Shown: positions 35,494-42,868 of the stretch, piece after piece
Numbering within the stretch: position 1 is the first letter of the stretch
How the letters are laid out: each line of letters starts with the position of its first letter
Source: Nitrospira sp. LK70
Lineage (GTDB): Bacteria; Nitrospirota; Nitrospiria; Nitrospirales; Nitrospiraceae
DNA: 47,326 bases
Direction of reading: 5' to 3'
Assembly: GCA_011090425.1 (NCBI GenBank)
Contig: PHGD01000022.1
Location: forward strand, 1 to 47,326
Program-made: the position numbers and the translations under genes
The notes under the pieces: model-generated
Databases searched by the model: none
What the model saw: only the letters and a program-made list of their open reading frames with translations
What the model was told of the DNA's origin: nothing

Positions 35494-35985
35494 CTATTTT
35501 GCAGCGCCCATTCCAAAATACTTCGCCTTCACTTCTTCCATCAGAGCCACGGTAATCCGAGACATTCCTCGATCCGCCGCGGTTCGCTCAAGTTCGATTC
35601 GAGCCATGGCCCGAACCGGAGCCGGCACTCTTTCCAACCGCTGCTCCGTCTCAGGTTCCCATTCAATTCGCTCTCCGATTCTTGGACGTAACAACGTATC
35701 GTATGTGACCACCGGAAAACCACGCTGGCGAACATCCTGTTCCACATCTTCCCGAACGAGCGCTGCCATATAGGGCGGCATACGATCCAGCCTGTGCAAG
35801 GCCTCGTCGGTCCACAGCATTCGATCAACAAGCCCCTGCGTCTGTCCCTCCGGCACGTCGATGCCGATTTTCAGACCACAGCCTTTGCATTCCGACCGGA
35901 TGAACCATTGAGGCGCACCGCTCTCACCGGCTCGTTCTTCAATCCCTTCCGTATGCATCCATCGACCACAACCGCAGGTCAGCAT
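35494..35985 (-). CDS. Tandem PCP_red-domain protein with N-terminal zinc-ribbon-like cysteines
   Basis: 163 residues. The N-terminus carries CGCGRW and, after 20 or so residues, ECKGCGLKIG, a possible zinc ribbon. Two repeats of the PCP_red type follow: WTDEALHRLDRMPPYMAALV then WEPETEQRLERVPAPVRAMA, the second ending ITVALMEEVKAKYFG. Family knowledge: this domain occurs at the C-terminus of light-independent protochlorophyllide reductase subunit B and in stand-alone proteins of non-photosynthetic bacteria. It sits between DUF420 and the polytopic membrane gene. The role is unknown; it is possibly a redox or heme-related assembly protein. Confidence 0.8.
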   Translation of the reverse strand: MLTCGCGRWMHTEGIEERAGESGAPQWFIRSECKGCGLKIGIDVPEGQTQGLVDRMLWTDEALHRLDRMPPYMAALVREDVEQDVRQRGFPVVTYDTLLRPRIGERIEWEPETEQRLERVPAPVRAMARIELERTAADRGMSRITVALMEEVKAKYFGMGAAK

Positions 35986-35994
35986 CTTAATAGG

Positions 35995-36708
35995 CTACCC
36001 AATCTTCCCTGGATAAAGAATATAGAGCATGGTGTAGGTAAAACTCCCCGTGACAAACAAGACACAGTAAATGACCATCGTGAACCGACCGAGCGCGCGA
36101 TGTCGCCGGGCGCCATTCGGCCAAATCCGTTGAATGGTCATCTCAATCGCGAACACAAATGCCACCACCATGAGAAATGCGAGGTATACTTCCAGCTTGC
36201 GCATTGAAAAACCGGCGGTCGCCACACGCGAGAAAAATAACCCGAGCACCACCACGGCAATTCCGCTGAAGATGAGCCCGATCTTCTTCCAGGTCGTGAG
36301 CAACCGTGCTTCCCGGAGAGACCGCACTCCGGCAAGAAACTGTTGGGAACGAAAGCCCAATACAATCATGTACACCGCCATGATCAGACCGATGATGACC
36401 AGAATGATGTGGAGCGTGAGCACCGGAATAAACACGTAATCATAGAGCGATTGGGAGCCGCCAAATCCTTCTTTTCCCTCGACGGCCAATACGCCGAGCT
36501 GTCGGAAGAGATAGTACGCGATGAAGAAGCTCATCATCGAAAGCATCCCGCCAAACATCAGCCAATGATGGGCATCGGCGTTTCGCTTGCGAGCTTGGAA
36601 CCATCCCAGGATGAAGAGGCTGGTAAACAGCGTGGCCATCAACTGGCTCAAGTCCGCTCCGATCGTGGCATGAGTCCCAAAGAACCCTGGCTCTCGCAAC
36701 CAATCCAC
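35995..36708 (-). CDS. DUF420 membrane protein
   Basis: 237 residues with six or more transmembrane helices. The segment LFTSLFILGWFQARKRNADA with HHWLMFGGMLSMMSFFIAYY is the DUF420 signature, followed by LTLHIILVIIGLIMAVYMI and RHRALGRFTMVIYCVLFVTG with the conserved His and Arg. Family knowledge: DUF420/CtaG-like proteins are linked to cytochrome oxidase assembly. It precedes the PCP_red gene by about 10 bases and belongs to the second respiratory group. Confidence 0.87.
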   Translation of the reverse strand: MDWLREPGFFGTHATIGADLSQLMATLFTSLFILGWFQARKRNADAHHWLMFGGMLSMMSFFIAYYLFRQLGVLAVEGKEGFGGSQSLYDYVFIPVLTLHIILVIIGLIMAVYMIVLGFRSQQFLAGVRSLREARLLTTWKKIGLIFSGIAVVVLGLFFSRVATAGFSMRKLEVYLAFLMVVAFVFAIEMTIQRIWPNGARRHRALGRFTMVIYCVLFVTGSFTYTMLYILYPGKIG

Positions 36709-36818
36709 TGCTACATCCTTCGTCGCTCGTATCGCGTGAAGCGTACCTCGCTATTCCGTCCGCCCTCTGCGAGCCACGCTCGCCTCGCTGAGTCGAAGCG
36801 GGCTTCATACTTCACGGC

Positions 36819-37817
36819 TTACGTCTTTACACCTTGGACCACAGCCGTCTTTTCTAATTCCACGGCAGAGCCAAATCCCGCCTTGGTCAGCCATTGAACC
36901 GCATCGCTTATCCTGTAGCACCCCCCGCTCTGCGTGTTTACGAGTATATGGACTGCAAATGCCGTCGTCCAAGCTGGGCCGGTACCGGTCTCGTCCAGGA
37001 AACGATCCTTAATGATCAATCGCCCCCCAGGCGCTAGTGATACGAAGGCCTTTTTAATCAGATCCTGATTCATCTGGAATGTTTGATAGTGAAGAATATC
37101 CGACATCAGGACGAGATCGTACGGACCCCCGAGTTGGTCTCTATTGAAATCACCGGGTTGCAGCGTGATCCGCGATTCCAGCCCTGCGTCCTTGACCGTT
37201 TTTTCCGTCAACTTCAACGTGGCCGGGAGATCAAAGACTGTCGCGCCTAATTCGGAGTACACCTGGCAAAACGCGATGGCGTTCGTACCGGCCCCGCCGC
37301 CCAGGTCCAACAACCGTTCATTTCCCACAAGCTTCAGCCGTTTCGCAAAATCGGGGCCACTCTGCTGACCGATACGATTGAGTACCGTCAACACGTTGCT
37401 TCCAAGCTCTGGATCGGTCTCAAAGACATGTCGATCGGCTGCCCGTCGCCCCGTTCGAATCGTTTCTTCCAATTGTCCCCAATTGTTCCACTCGGCATCG
37501 TGCAAGAGGAGCAGATGGCCGATGTACTGAGCCGAATGCCGGACGAGGTGCTTCAGCCCCGTCGAAGAGTTGCCATACGAGTCGCCTTCCTTCGTCAACA
37601 ACTTCATCGCGACGAGGGCGTTCAACAAGAGACTGAGGGTCGGTTCATCGGCATGAAGCCGATCGGCGATGTCTTTGGCTGTTCTCGATTGTTCGCCTAT
37701 GGTGGAAAACACGTCCAGCTTCACGGCTGTCAGGAGAATTTTGGTCTCCCAGTAATAGCCAAGCTGAAAGATTTCCGCGAGCGAGAGTTCTCGTGACACA
37801 CCAAACCCCTCGAGCAT
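36819..37817 (-). CDS. SAM-dependent O-methyltransferase family protein
   Basis: 332 residues with the Methyltransf_2 layout. An N-terminal helical dimerisation domain contains ELSLAEIFQLGYYWETKILL and TAKDIADRLHADEPTLSLLL. A Rossmann domain follows with ERLLDLGGGAGTNAIAFC as SAM motif I, ITLQPGDFNRDQL, and YDLVLMSDILHYQTFQMNQ. The active-site base normally expected as His is represented by the His of LHYQ. Similar proteins methylate hydroxy-acceptors in small-molecule or quinone metabolism. The substrate is unknown. It is not clearly part of either neighbouring operon. Confidence 0.85.
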   Translation of the reverse strand: MLEGFGVSRELSLAEIFQLGYYWETKILLTAVKLDVFSTIGEQSRTAKDIADRLHADEPTLSLLLNALVAMKLLTKEGDSYGNSSTGLKHLVRHSAQYIGHLLLLHDAEWNNWGQLEETIRTGRRAADRHVFETDPELGSNVLTVLNRIGQQSGPDFAKRLKLVGNERLLDLGGGAGTNAIAFCQVYSELGATVFDLPATLKLTEKTVKDAGLESRITLQPGDFNRDQLGGPYDLVLMSDILHYQTFQMNQDLIKKAFVSLAPGGRLIIKDRFLDETGTGPAWTTAFAVHILVNTQSGGCYRISDAVQWLTKAGFGSAVELEKTAVVQGVKT

Positions 37818-38303
37818 ATAGCTCTGAATCCGAGGATCTTACATAGGTCGGAAAGTAAAAGACAAGGCGGTGAACTTACCGTTGGCGACTGAGAAGACCA
37901 CTTAGATGACGTGTTGGGAACTGGCCATGGGACTGGCTCCGGCGAAATCGGTGCCTGAGTCAAGCAAAATTAGGGCTGGCCTAAGTATTGACTTTAAACC
38001 GAGTTTCCGGAAGTTGAAACCCATGGTTAAGCCGCCCCTACATTCTTGCCGTTACCGGTTGAGCGCGCCTTGGCTGTATAGTCGGGCACGTTGAAAATTG
38101 TGAGATCTATTGGACGACGCGTGCATGCCTCGGCAAGTAGTCGGTGAACAATTGCCGGGTTTGTAGGTTTGCGCTCAGGGAATGTAGGGCCATCATGCCG
38201 AACAAGCATTCGCACCTCAATATCCAACTCAATCCAACTCAAAACTCGGTATTCTCAGGCTGAACTTCTTCGTACGTCTCACGCGACGAGATCAGATTTC
38301 TGT
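37818..38303. other. Gene-free interval
   Basis: About 490 bases between the methyltransferase and the RlpA-like gene. Only one short minus-strand frame (38027-38242, 71 codons) occurs. It has no recognisable similarity and no clear ribosome binding site. No tRNA, repeat array or strong terminator is seen. Confidence 0.4.
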
Positions 38304-39083
38304 TCAAGCCTCTTCCAACTGGATAGTTTCCACATGGACCTTGGCAACTCCCTGTGCGACAAATCCAAGTCGCTCGGCTGCTCCCCGGCTGAGGTCGATG
38401 ATCCGCTTCCCTGAATCCTGGTTGTGCTGACTGGGAAAAGGACCGCGGTCATTCACTCTGACGATGATTGATTTTCCATTTGCGAGATTCGTCACCTGTA
38501 CGTGGATCGGAAGCGGCAAATACTTATGAGCCGCCGTCAACGCGTTGGGGTTGAAGAGCTCACCGTTGGCCGTCATGTGCCCTCCTGGCTGGCGTCTTGT
38601 TTCCTCCCCATACCACGATGCCCAGCCCGTCTCTTCATAGGTCTGCGCGCTGACGATGCTCATGGGCACATAATGCCGACCCTTCACGGTATACGGAGCG
38701 GCTTTAACCCGTCCAAGCCGGATCGCCTCCTTGACCGGAAGCCCATCGATCGTCTCGATGTCGTCTCGTATCAATGGATAGTCCAATGGAGCACGGACAA
38801 CCTCAAAGGTAAACTCCCCTATGTGATAGACAAGTTTGGTGGTCTCTTTCGTCAATTGATAGGTACCGCTCACGACCCATATCGTGCCTTTGACCGTCTT
38901 TTTGACGACACGGTAGCTAGCCTTGAGAGCCGAGAAGGTCGTCGTGATCAGCGAGAAGGACGTTTCGATCACCGAACAGGACTCAAGAGTCAATAGGATA
39001 GGGAGGAGGAACAGTGGCAGGACCAACCTCTTCGTCCAGAGGTGCTCACAAACACCCCCTACGGTTGAAGGACGGAACTTCAT
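38304..39083 (-). CDS. rlpA: RlpA-like septal ring lytic transglycosylase
   Basis: About 259 residues from the ATG at 39083, which has AAGGGAGAAGG upstream. A signal peptide (LVLPLFLLPILLTLESC) with Cys gives a possible lipoprotein. A central linker is followed by the DPBB domain: GWASWYGEETRRQPGGHMT, ANGELFNPNALTAAHKYLP, VRVNDRGPFPSQH and RIIDLSRGAAERLGF, with the conserved Asp and His of RlpA. No C-terminal SPOR domain is present. RlpA cleaves naked peptidoglycan strands in the envelope. The linker region is longer than usual and its function is unclear. Confidence 0.88.
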   Translation of the reverse strand: MKFRPSTVGGVCEHLWTKRLVLPLFLLPILLTLESCSVIETSFSLITTTFSALKASYRVVKKTVKGTIWVVSGTYQLTKETTKLVYHIGEFTFEVVRAPLDYPLIRDDIETIDGLPVKEAIRLGRVKAAPYTVKGRHYVPMSIVSAQTYEETGWASWYGEETRRQPGGHMTANGELFNPNALTAAHKYLPLPIHVQVTNLANGKSIIVRVNDRGPFPSQHNQDSGKRIIDLSRGAAERLGFVAQGVAKVHVETIQLEEA

Positions 39084-39440
39084 GAACCTTCTCCCTTGGG
39101 GGACCAGTTCAGGTCGTTGCACCCTCATCCCGCCCATGCCCATCCCATTCGTGTGCACACTCCACAACTATATATATCGCATCACGCACATAGGCGGGTG
39201 GCGGAGGCAGTATGCTAGAAGCTGGTTCGAAGATAGGGAGTTTTGACTTATGGTCAGGCTTGGTTGAACCACAGCGATTGCTCTCTACCGGGACAGAAGG
39301 CAGCGCAAAATGCGCTGAGATCGCCGGCTGCTCTAAAGAGAAAAGACGATGGATGAATTGAGGATGCAAACGGGTTAAAACACGAAGGGCAGCGGGTGCT
39401 CCGCTGCCCTTCAACTGCACGTACGAAAACGAGTCCTTGC
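39084..39440. other. Intergenic interval containing one terminator
   Basis: About 360 bases between the RlpA-like gene and the secreted protein gene, both on the minus strand. The only structure found is the hairpin at 39384-39412. No coding potential was noted. Confidence 0.4.
39384..39412 (-). terminator. Terminator-like hairpin after the secreted protein gene
   Basis: A perfect 11-base stem, GAAGGGCAGCG and CGCTGCCCTTC, with a 7-base loop, lies about 30 bases after the stop of the gene at 39441-40235. On the minus strand it is followed by GTGTTTTAAC, a short T run. The stem is strong, so it is a likely terminator. Confidence 0.75.
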
Positions 39441-40235
39441 TTACTTGATTTCAGCCTTGAGGTTGGCGGTGCCGCCGTCGGCCACATCGACCTCAAACTC
39501 TATCTTCTTGGCCTTCCCGGCAAATGGATGCCAGGCGATGACTTTGTGTTTGCCAGCCGGGACATCCTTGATCTCAAAGGAACCATCGTCCTTCACCACA
39601 GCAAAATACGGGTTCGACACAGGCAGGAAGAACGATTGCATGAACTCATGCTGGTCGCACTGTAACCGGAAATATCCTTCCTTCTCTGCACCGCCACGGA
39701 AGGTCACCGGCTTATCAAGCTTGTCGCCTTTCTTGGCAAGCCCGATGTTGAAGCCGGTTGCTGAAGTCGTGCCTTTTACGGTGAAGCTATGCGGGTTATG
39801 GAGCACACCCTGAACAGACTTAGGATCATCCGGGTCAGCATCCGTGTTCTCCACCTTGAACGGACGGGTGTTGACGACGATGCCGCTGAACGGCAAAAAT
39901 TCGCAGAACGCGGCCGTGACTTCCGTGCCGCCGTAGCCGTCCACAAACGCCTTGTCTTCAACGTCGGTCACGGCAACCACCGCGCCCTTCAAACCACCGT
40001 CTTTCCCGACTTCGATCTGTTTCAGAAACCGCTTGTCCCCATCCATCAAGCTCTTGTTGGGGTTCTTAGGGCAGAACTTGGGATTCGGGAACTTTGAAAA
40101 GAGGAACTCTTTTTGCTCCGCCTTACCGGCATATGTCACCTTTCCAGTGATCGTTCCACCCGCATACGAGGTGAGAGGCGCCGCGACCAACGCGACGGCC
40201 GCCACACCAAATATAATTGTTAACGCACTCTTCAT
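39441..40235 (-). CDS. Secreted plastocyanin/carboxypeptidase-regulatory-like protein
   Basis: 264 residues with a signal peptide (SALTIIFGVAAVALVAAPL, cleavage near SYAGG). Its mature part begins GTITGKVTYAGKAEQKEF and contains FCPKNPNKSLMDGDKRFLKQ, AVVAVTDV, LHNPHSFTV and LQCDQHEFMQSFFLP, followed by DGSFEIKDVPAGKHKVIAWH. The last is the carboxypeptidase-regulatory/SdrD-like pattern, and the Cys-x-x-His-x-x-Met arrangement recalls a copper or heme site. AAGGAGG precedes the ATG. It is divergent from the lasso-like gene cluster. Related proteins are abundant in Nitrospira-like genomes, but the function is not known. Confidence 0.75.
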   Translation of the reverse strand: MKSALTIIFGVAAVALVAAPLTSYAGGTITGKVTYAGKAEQKEFLFSKFPNPKFCPKNPNKSLMDGDKRFLKQIEVGKDGGLKGAVVAVTDVEDKAFVDGYGGTEVTAAFCEFLPFSGIVVNTRPFKVENTDADPDDPKSVQGVLHNPHSFTVKGTTSATGFNIGLAKKGDKLDKPVTFRGGAEKEGYFRLQCDQHEFMQSFFLPVSNPYFAVVKDDGSFEIKDVPAGKHKVIAWHPFAGKAKKIEFEVDVADGGTANLKAEIK

Positions 40236-40428
40236 TGGACTGCCTCCTTGTGATTGACCAACATCCTAGTTCCTGACTTACCCGTTTCTCTCTCTTGCAT
40301 CAGACCATAGGACTCTCGATTATCCTCTTATCGAAGACATGATCATGGCGTGATAGAGACCGAGTATGTATATGAAATATTACAACCTCCTGTCAATCTC
40401 AAACAAGGGTCTCATCAAGAGCATATTT

Positions 40429-40461
40429 CTCCTAGCGACCTCCCTAGGAGTTCTGTACAAT
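40429..40461 (+). promoter_or_regulatory. Promoter with overlapping palindrome for the RiPP precursor
   Basis: A perfect 7-base inverted repeat, CTCCTAG (40429-40435) and CTAGGAG (40444-40450) with an 8-base spacer, overlaps the -35 area of a promoter whose -10 is TACAAT at 40456-40461. The -35 hexamer itself is poor. This suggests regulation by a dimeric protein at the dyad. Transcription would begin about 20 bases upstream of the start codon at 40488. Confidence 0.5.
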
Positions 40462-40487
40462 CGCGGCGACAATGGGAGGGACGCTCC

Positions 40488-40661
40488 ATGGAACAAAAAG
40501 CCACCGCCGATCAACAAACGCCCCCTCCCAAAAAACCCTATACTACTCCGACCCTCGTAGAATACGGCAACATTGCTAAGCTGACGCAGGGGGGCCCCAG
40601 TGGAATGAATCCTGATTTCATGTCAGGGATGTTCGCCATGACCATGGGAATGTGTCTCTAG
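40488..40661 (+). CDS. Lasso-peptide-like RiPP precursor
   Basis: 57 residues from the ATG at 40488 (GGGAGGG upstream). The leader has Y18-x2-P21-x-L23-x3-G27-x5-T33, the canonical YxxPxLxxxGxxxxxT motif of lasso-peptide leaders. T33 is at position -2 if cleavage is after Q34, as the leader peptidase prefers. The predicted core then starts Gly-Gly-Pro-Ser-Gly and has Asp at core position 9, the size needed for a macrolactam ring. A tail of 14 residues follows, rich in Met and ending Met-Cys-Leu. The precursor family is very likely. That the product is a true lasso is uncertain, because no cyclase lies nearby. Confidence 0.8.
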   Translation: MEQKATADQQTPPPKKPYTTPTLVEYGNIAKLTQGGPSGMNPDFMSGMFAMTMGMCL

Positions 40662-40724
40662 CTAGAGAAGGTTTACCCTGTGTTTCTGAGGTACAGCCTC
40701 TGATGTCAGGAGGAGGTCCCCACC

Positions 40725-41870
40725 TTGTCACTCGTCGTCGATGAGCATCGTCACTATCTTCAGGACCATGTGCGCCTCGCAGCATTTCGTCAGGCCATTC
40801 ACGAATTGGTTGTACCGGGATCGGTTGTCGTTGATCTTGGATCCGGAACCGGAATTTTGGGGCTCTTGGCCTGCGAAGCTGGGGCCAAGCGTGTCTATGC
40901 GATCGAGGAAACCAGCCTCATCGAACTGGCTCGTGAGATCTGTCAAGCCAATGGATTGGCAGACCGGATTTGTTTCATCAAAGAGCTTTCGACACATGTC
41001 GATTTGCCTGAGCCGGCCGATGTGATCCTCGCCGACCAGATTGGGCATTTTGGATTTGAAGCCGGCCTCTTTGACTATTTCAGCGACGCTCGCCGTCGGT
41101 TTCTCAAACCGAACGGCACCACGATTCCGGGACGGATCACGTTCTGTCTCGCCCCCGTTGAACACGAACCCCTGTGGCAGCAAGTCGAATTCTGGAACCG
41201 GTCTCACATGGAGTTTGATGTCAGCCCGGCTTGTTCCATCGCCGCCAACACGGGCTATCCGGTCAAATTGATGCCTGAGCAGCTCTTGGGGCCATCGGTG
41301 GAACCGCTCTCGTTAGACCCCAGTGTCGGTGGTTCTCAACCACTTCACTTCCAATGCACACTCTCGATCAGCAAATCCGGGACCCTGCACGGCCTGGGCT
41401 GTTGGTTCGTGGCTCACCTGTCTCCCTCAGTCACCATGACTAATTCACCACTGTGCGAACAACGTATCGATCGGCGCAACGTCTTCTTTCCGATCGACCG
41501 GCCGATTCCTGTCCAAACAGGGGATTCTATGACCGTGACCATGCACATCCTTCCTGTTCAGATTGCCGTCACTTGGACGATTGAAATCCATAAGAATAAA
41601 GCATCGGTACCAGAACCTATTCGCTTTACTCATAGCACGCTCAAAGGCATGCTCATCTCACGAGAAGACTTACAGCGTACTCACCCAGCCTTCGTCCCGA
41701 CCCTCACTCCATGGGGCGCCGCACGTCTCACTGTGCTGACGCTCTGCGACGGACAGCGGCCATTAGCCCACATCGAACAGGAAGTTCTCCGTCGCCACCC
41801 AACCCTCTTCGCTTCGCTCTCCAGCGCAGCCACGTTTGTGGCCGAAGTGGTCACCAGGTACTCCGCATGA
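40725..41870 (+). CDS. PRMT-like methyltransferase fused to a PqqD-like domain
   Basis: 381 residues. The start is TTG at 40725 with AGGAGGAGGT eight bases upstream. The N-terminal two-thirds has class I SAM motifs VVVDLGSGTGILGLL (35-48) and RVYAIEET, then ADVILADQIGHFGFEAG. That segment occupies the place of the PRMT double-E loop, but with Asp104 in place of the first Glu; the second is E112. The remaining barrel-like part follows. The C-terminus (about 325-381, TPWGAARLTVLTLCDGQRPLA then AATFVAEVVTRYS) resembles PqqD, the RiPP recognition element. A PRMT tied to a peptide-recognition domain beside a RiPP precursor suggests a leader-guided methyltransferase. Confidence 0.78.
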   Translation: MSLVVDEHRHYLQDHVRLAAFRQAIHELVVPGSVVVDLGSGTGILGLLACEAGAKRVYAIEETSLIELAREICQANGLADRICFIKELSTHVDLPEPADVILADQIGHFGFEAGLFDYFSDARRRFLKPNGTTIPGRITFCLAPVEHEPLWQQVEFWNRSHMEFDVSPACSIAANTGYPVKLMPEQLLGPSVEPLSLDPSVGGSQPLHFQCTLSISKSGTLHGLGCWFVAHLSPSVTMTNSPLCEQRIDRRNVFFPIDRPIPVQTGDSMTVTMHILPVQIAVTWTIEIHKNKASVPEPIRFTHSTLKGMLISREDLQRTHPAFVPTLTPWGAARLTVLTLCDGQRPLAHIEQEVLRRHPTLFASLSSAATFVAEVVTRYSA

Positions 41871-42868
41871 CTGTTGAGGCACTTCTGCGGAACTCCTGCG
41901 TGCGGTATCGCGCGTACGGCAATATTCTGAATTGTAGTTCGCCGCTGCATGAATTGGCGCAATCCGAGGCTCCAGATGCCTCAGAACCGGCTGACCTACA
42001 CATCGTGTTTTGCTCATCTGAGGAATACATTCCTACGCCCGCATCCTGGTACTTGACCGTGTCGCTCGCAGACGACACAGCCTGGTTGCGCTGCGCCAAG
42101 ATCGCCTCAGGCTATTTCTTGCACTTCCCCGATCTGGCCGGGTTTGTGTTTTCCCCATCGGACAGTTCCATCCGCTGCATCCCGCATCAGCACACACCTG
42201 CTCACACCGTGAACCATTTGCTCTTGGACCAAGTGCTCCCCCTCGTGCTGAACTATCGAGGGAAGGAGGTGTTGCATGGAGCCGCGGTCGCCACACCCTA
42301 TGGTGCCTGTGCGTTCCTCGGTCCGACCGGAAGCGGGAAATCCACGTTGGCGGCGAGTTTTCTCTCCGCGGGATATTCCGTATTAGCCGATGATTGTGTC
42401 GTCCTCGATACTTGCGGAGAGGACATCGTCACGATTCGCACTTATCCTGGGCTCAGGCTGTGGAATGATGCAATCGCGGCGCTCTTCGGCACAACGGGAG
42501 CTTCTGCGCCAGTCGCGCACTATACTCCTAAACAGCGTTTCACCGCTGCTGTCTCCGCCACACCCATAGGCCCTTCCGCCATTTCATTAGCCGGGATCTA
42601 CGTGATCGACACAAGCAGCCCGCCACAGGCTGCCTCCGCCATCACCCGTGAGCGGCCGACTCTTATTCAGCGGGAGGCTCTCATGACCCTCCTCTCGCTA
42701 GCGTTCAAACTAGATATTGAAGACCAGTCCATGTTGACCCGAGAATTCGACTTTCTTCATCGTCTCGTCGCTCGGGTCCCCGTTCGCCGCTTGATCATTC
42801 CGGACTCATTCGAGACTCTGCCCCACGTGCGGGCTGGCATTCTCCAGGATCTGAGAAAATCATGTTGA
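41867..42868 (+). CDS. HprK-like serine kinase of the RiPP cluster
   Basis: 333 residues from the ATG at 41867, overlapping the previous stop (ATGA). The N-terminal part is not conserved to my eye. The catalytic core has KEVLHGAAVATPYGACAF, the Walker A GPTGSGKST (152-160), and SAGYSVLADDCVVLD as in HPr kinase. PGLRLWNDAIAALFG is a further segment seen in this family. Lasso clusters such as paeninodin use an HprK-like kinase to phosphorylate the precursor. It is thus likely to act on the peptide rather than on HPr, as no HPr gene is near. Confidence 0.82.
   Translation: MTVEALLRNSCVRYRAYGNILNCSSPLHELAQSEAPDASEPADLHIVFCSSEEYIPTPASWYLTVSLADDTAWLRCAKIASGYFLHFPDLAGFVFSPSDSSIRCIPHQHTPAHTVNHLLLDQVLPLVLNYRGKEVLHGAAVATPYGACAFLGPTGSGKSTLAASFLSAGYSVLADDCVVLDTCGEDIVTIRTYPGLRLWNDAIAALFGTTGASAPVAHYTPKQRFTAAVSATPIGPSAISLAGIYVIDTSSPPQAASAITRERPTLIQREALMTLLSLAFKLDIEDQSMLTREFDFLHRLVARVPVRRLIIPDSFETLPHVRAGILQDLRKSC

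Noticed and set aside
38027-38242. 71-codon minus-strand frame in the gap before the RlpA-like gene
   Set aside because: No clear ribosome binding site, no recognisable domain, and no operon context; could be chance.
39222-39240. GGTTCGAAG resembling a tRNA T-loop
   Set aside because: The flanking bases do not form a T-stem, and no acceptor or anticodon arm could be found.
41867-42868. Reading the kinase as a true HPr kinase of sugar regulation
   Set aside because: No HPr or PTS genes are near, and it is translationally coupled to a RiPP precursor unit; an HprK-like tailoring kinase fits better.
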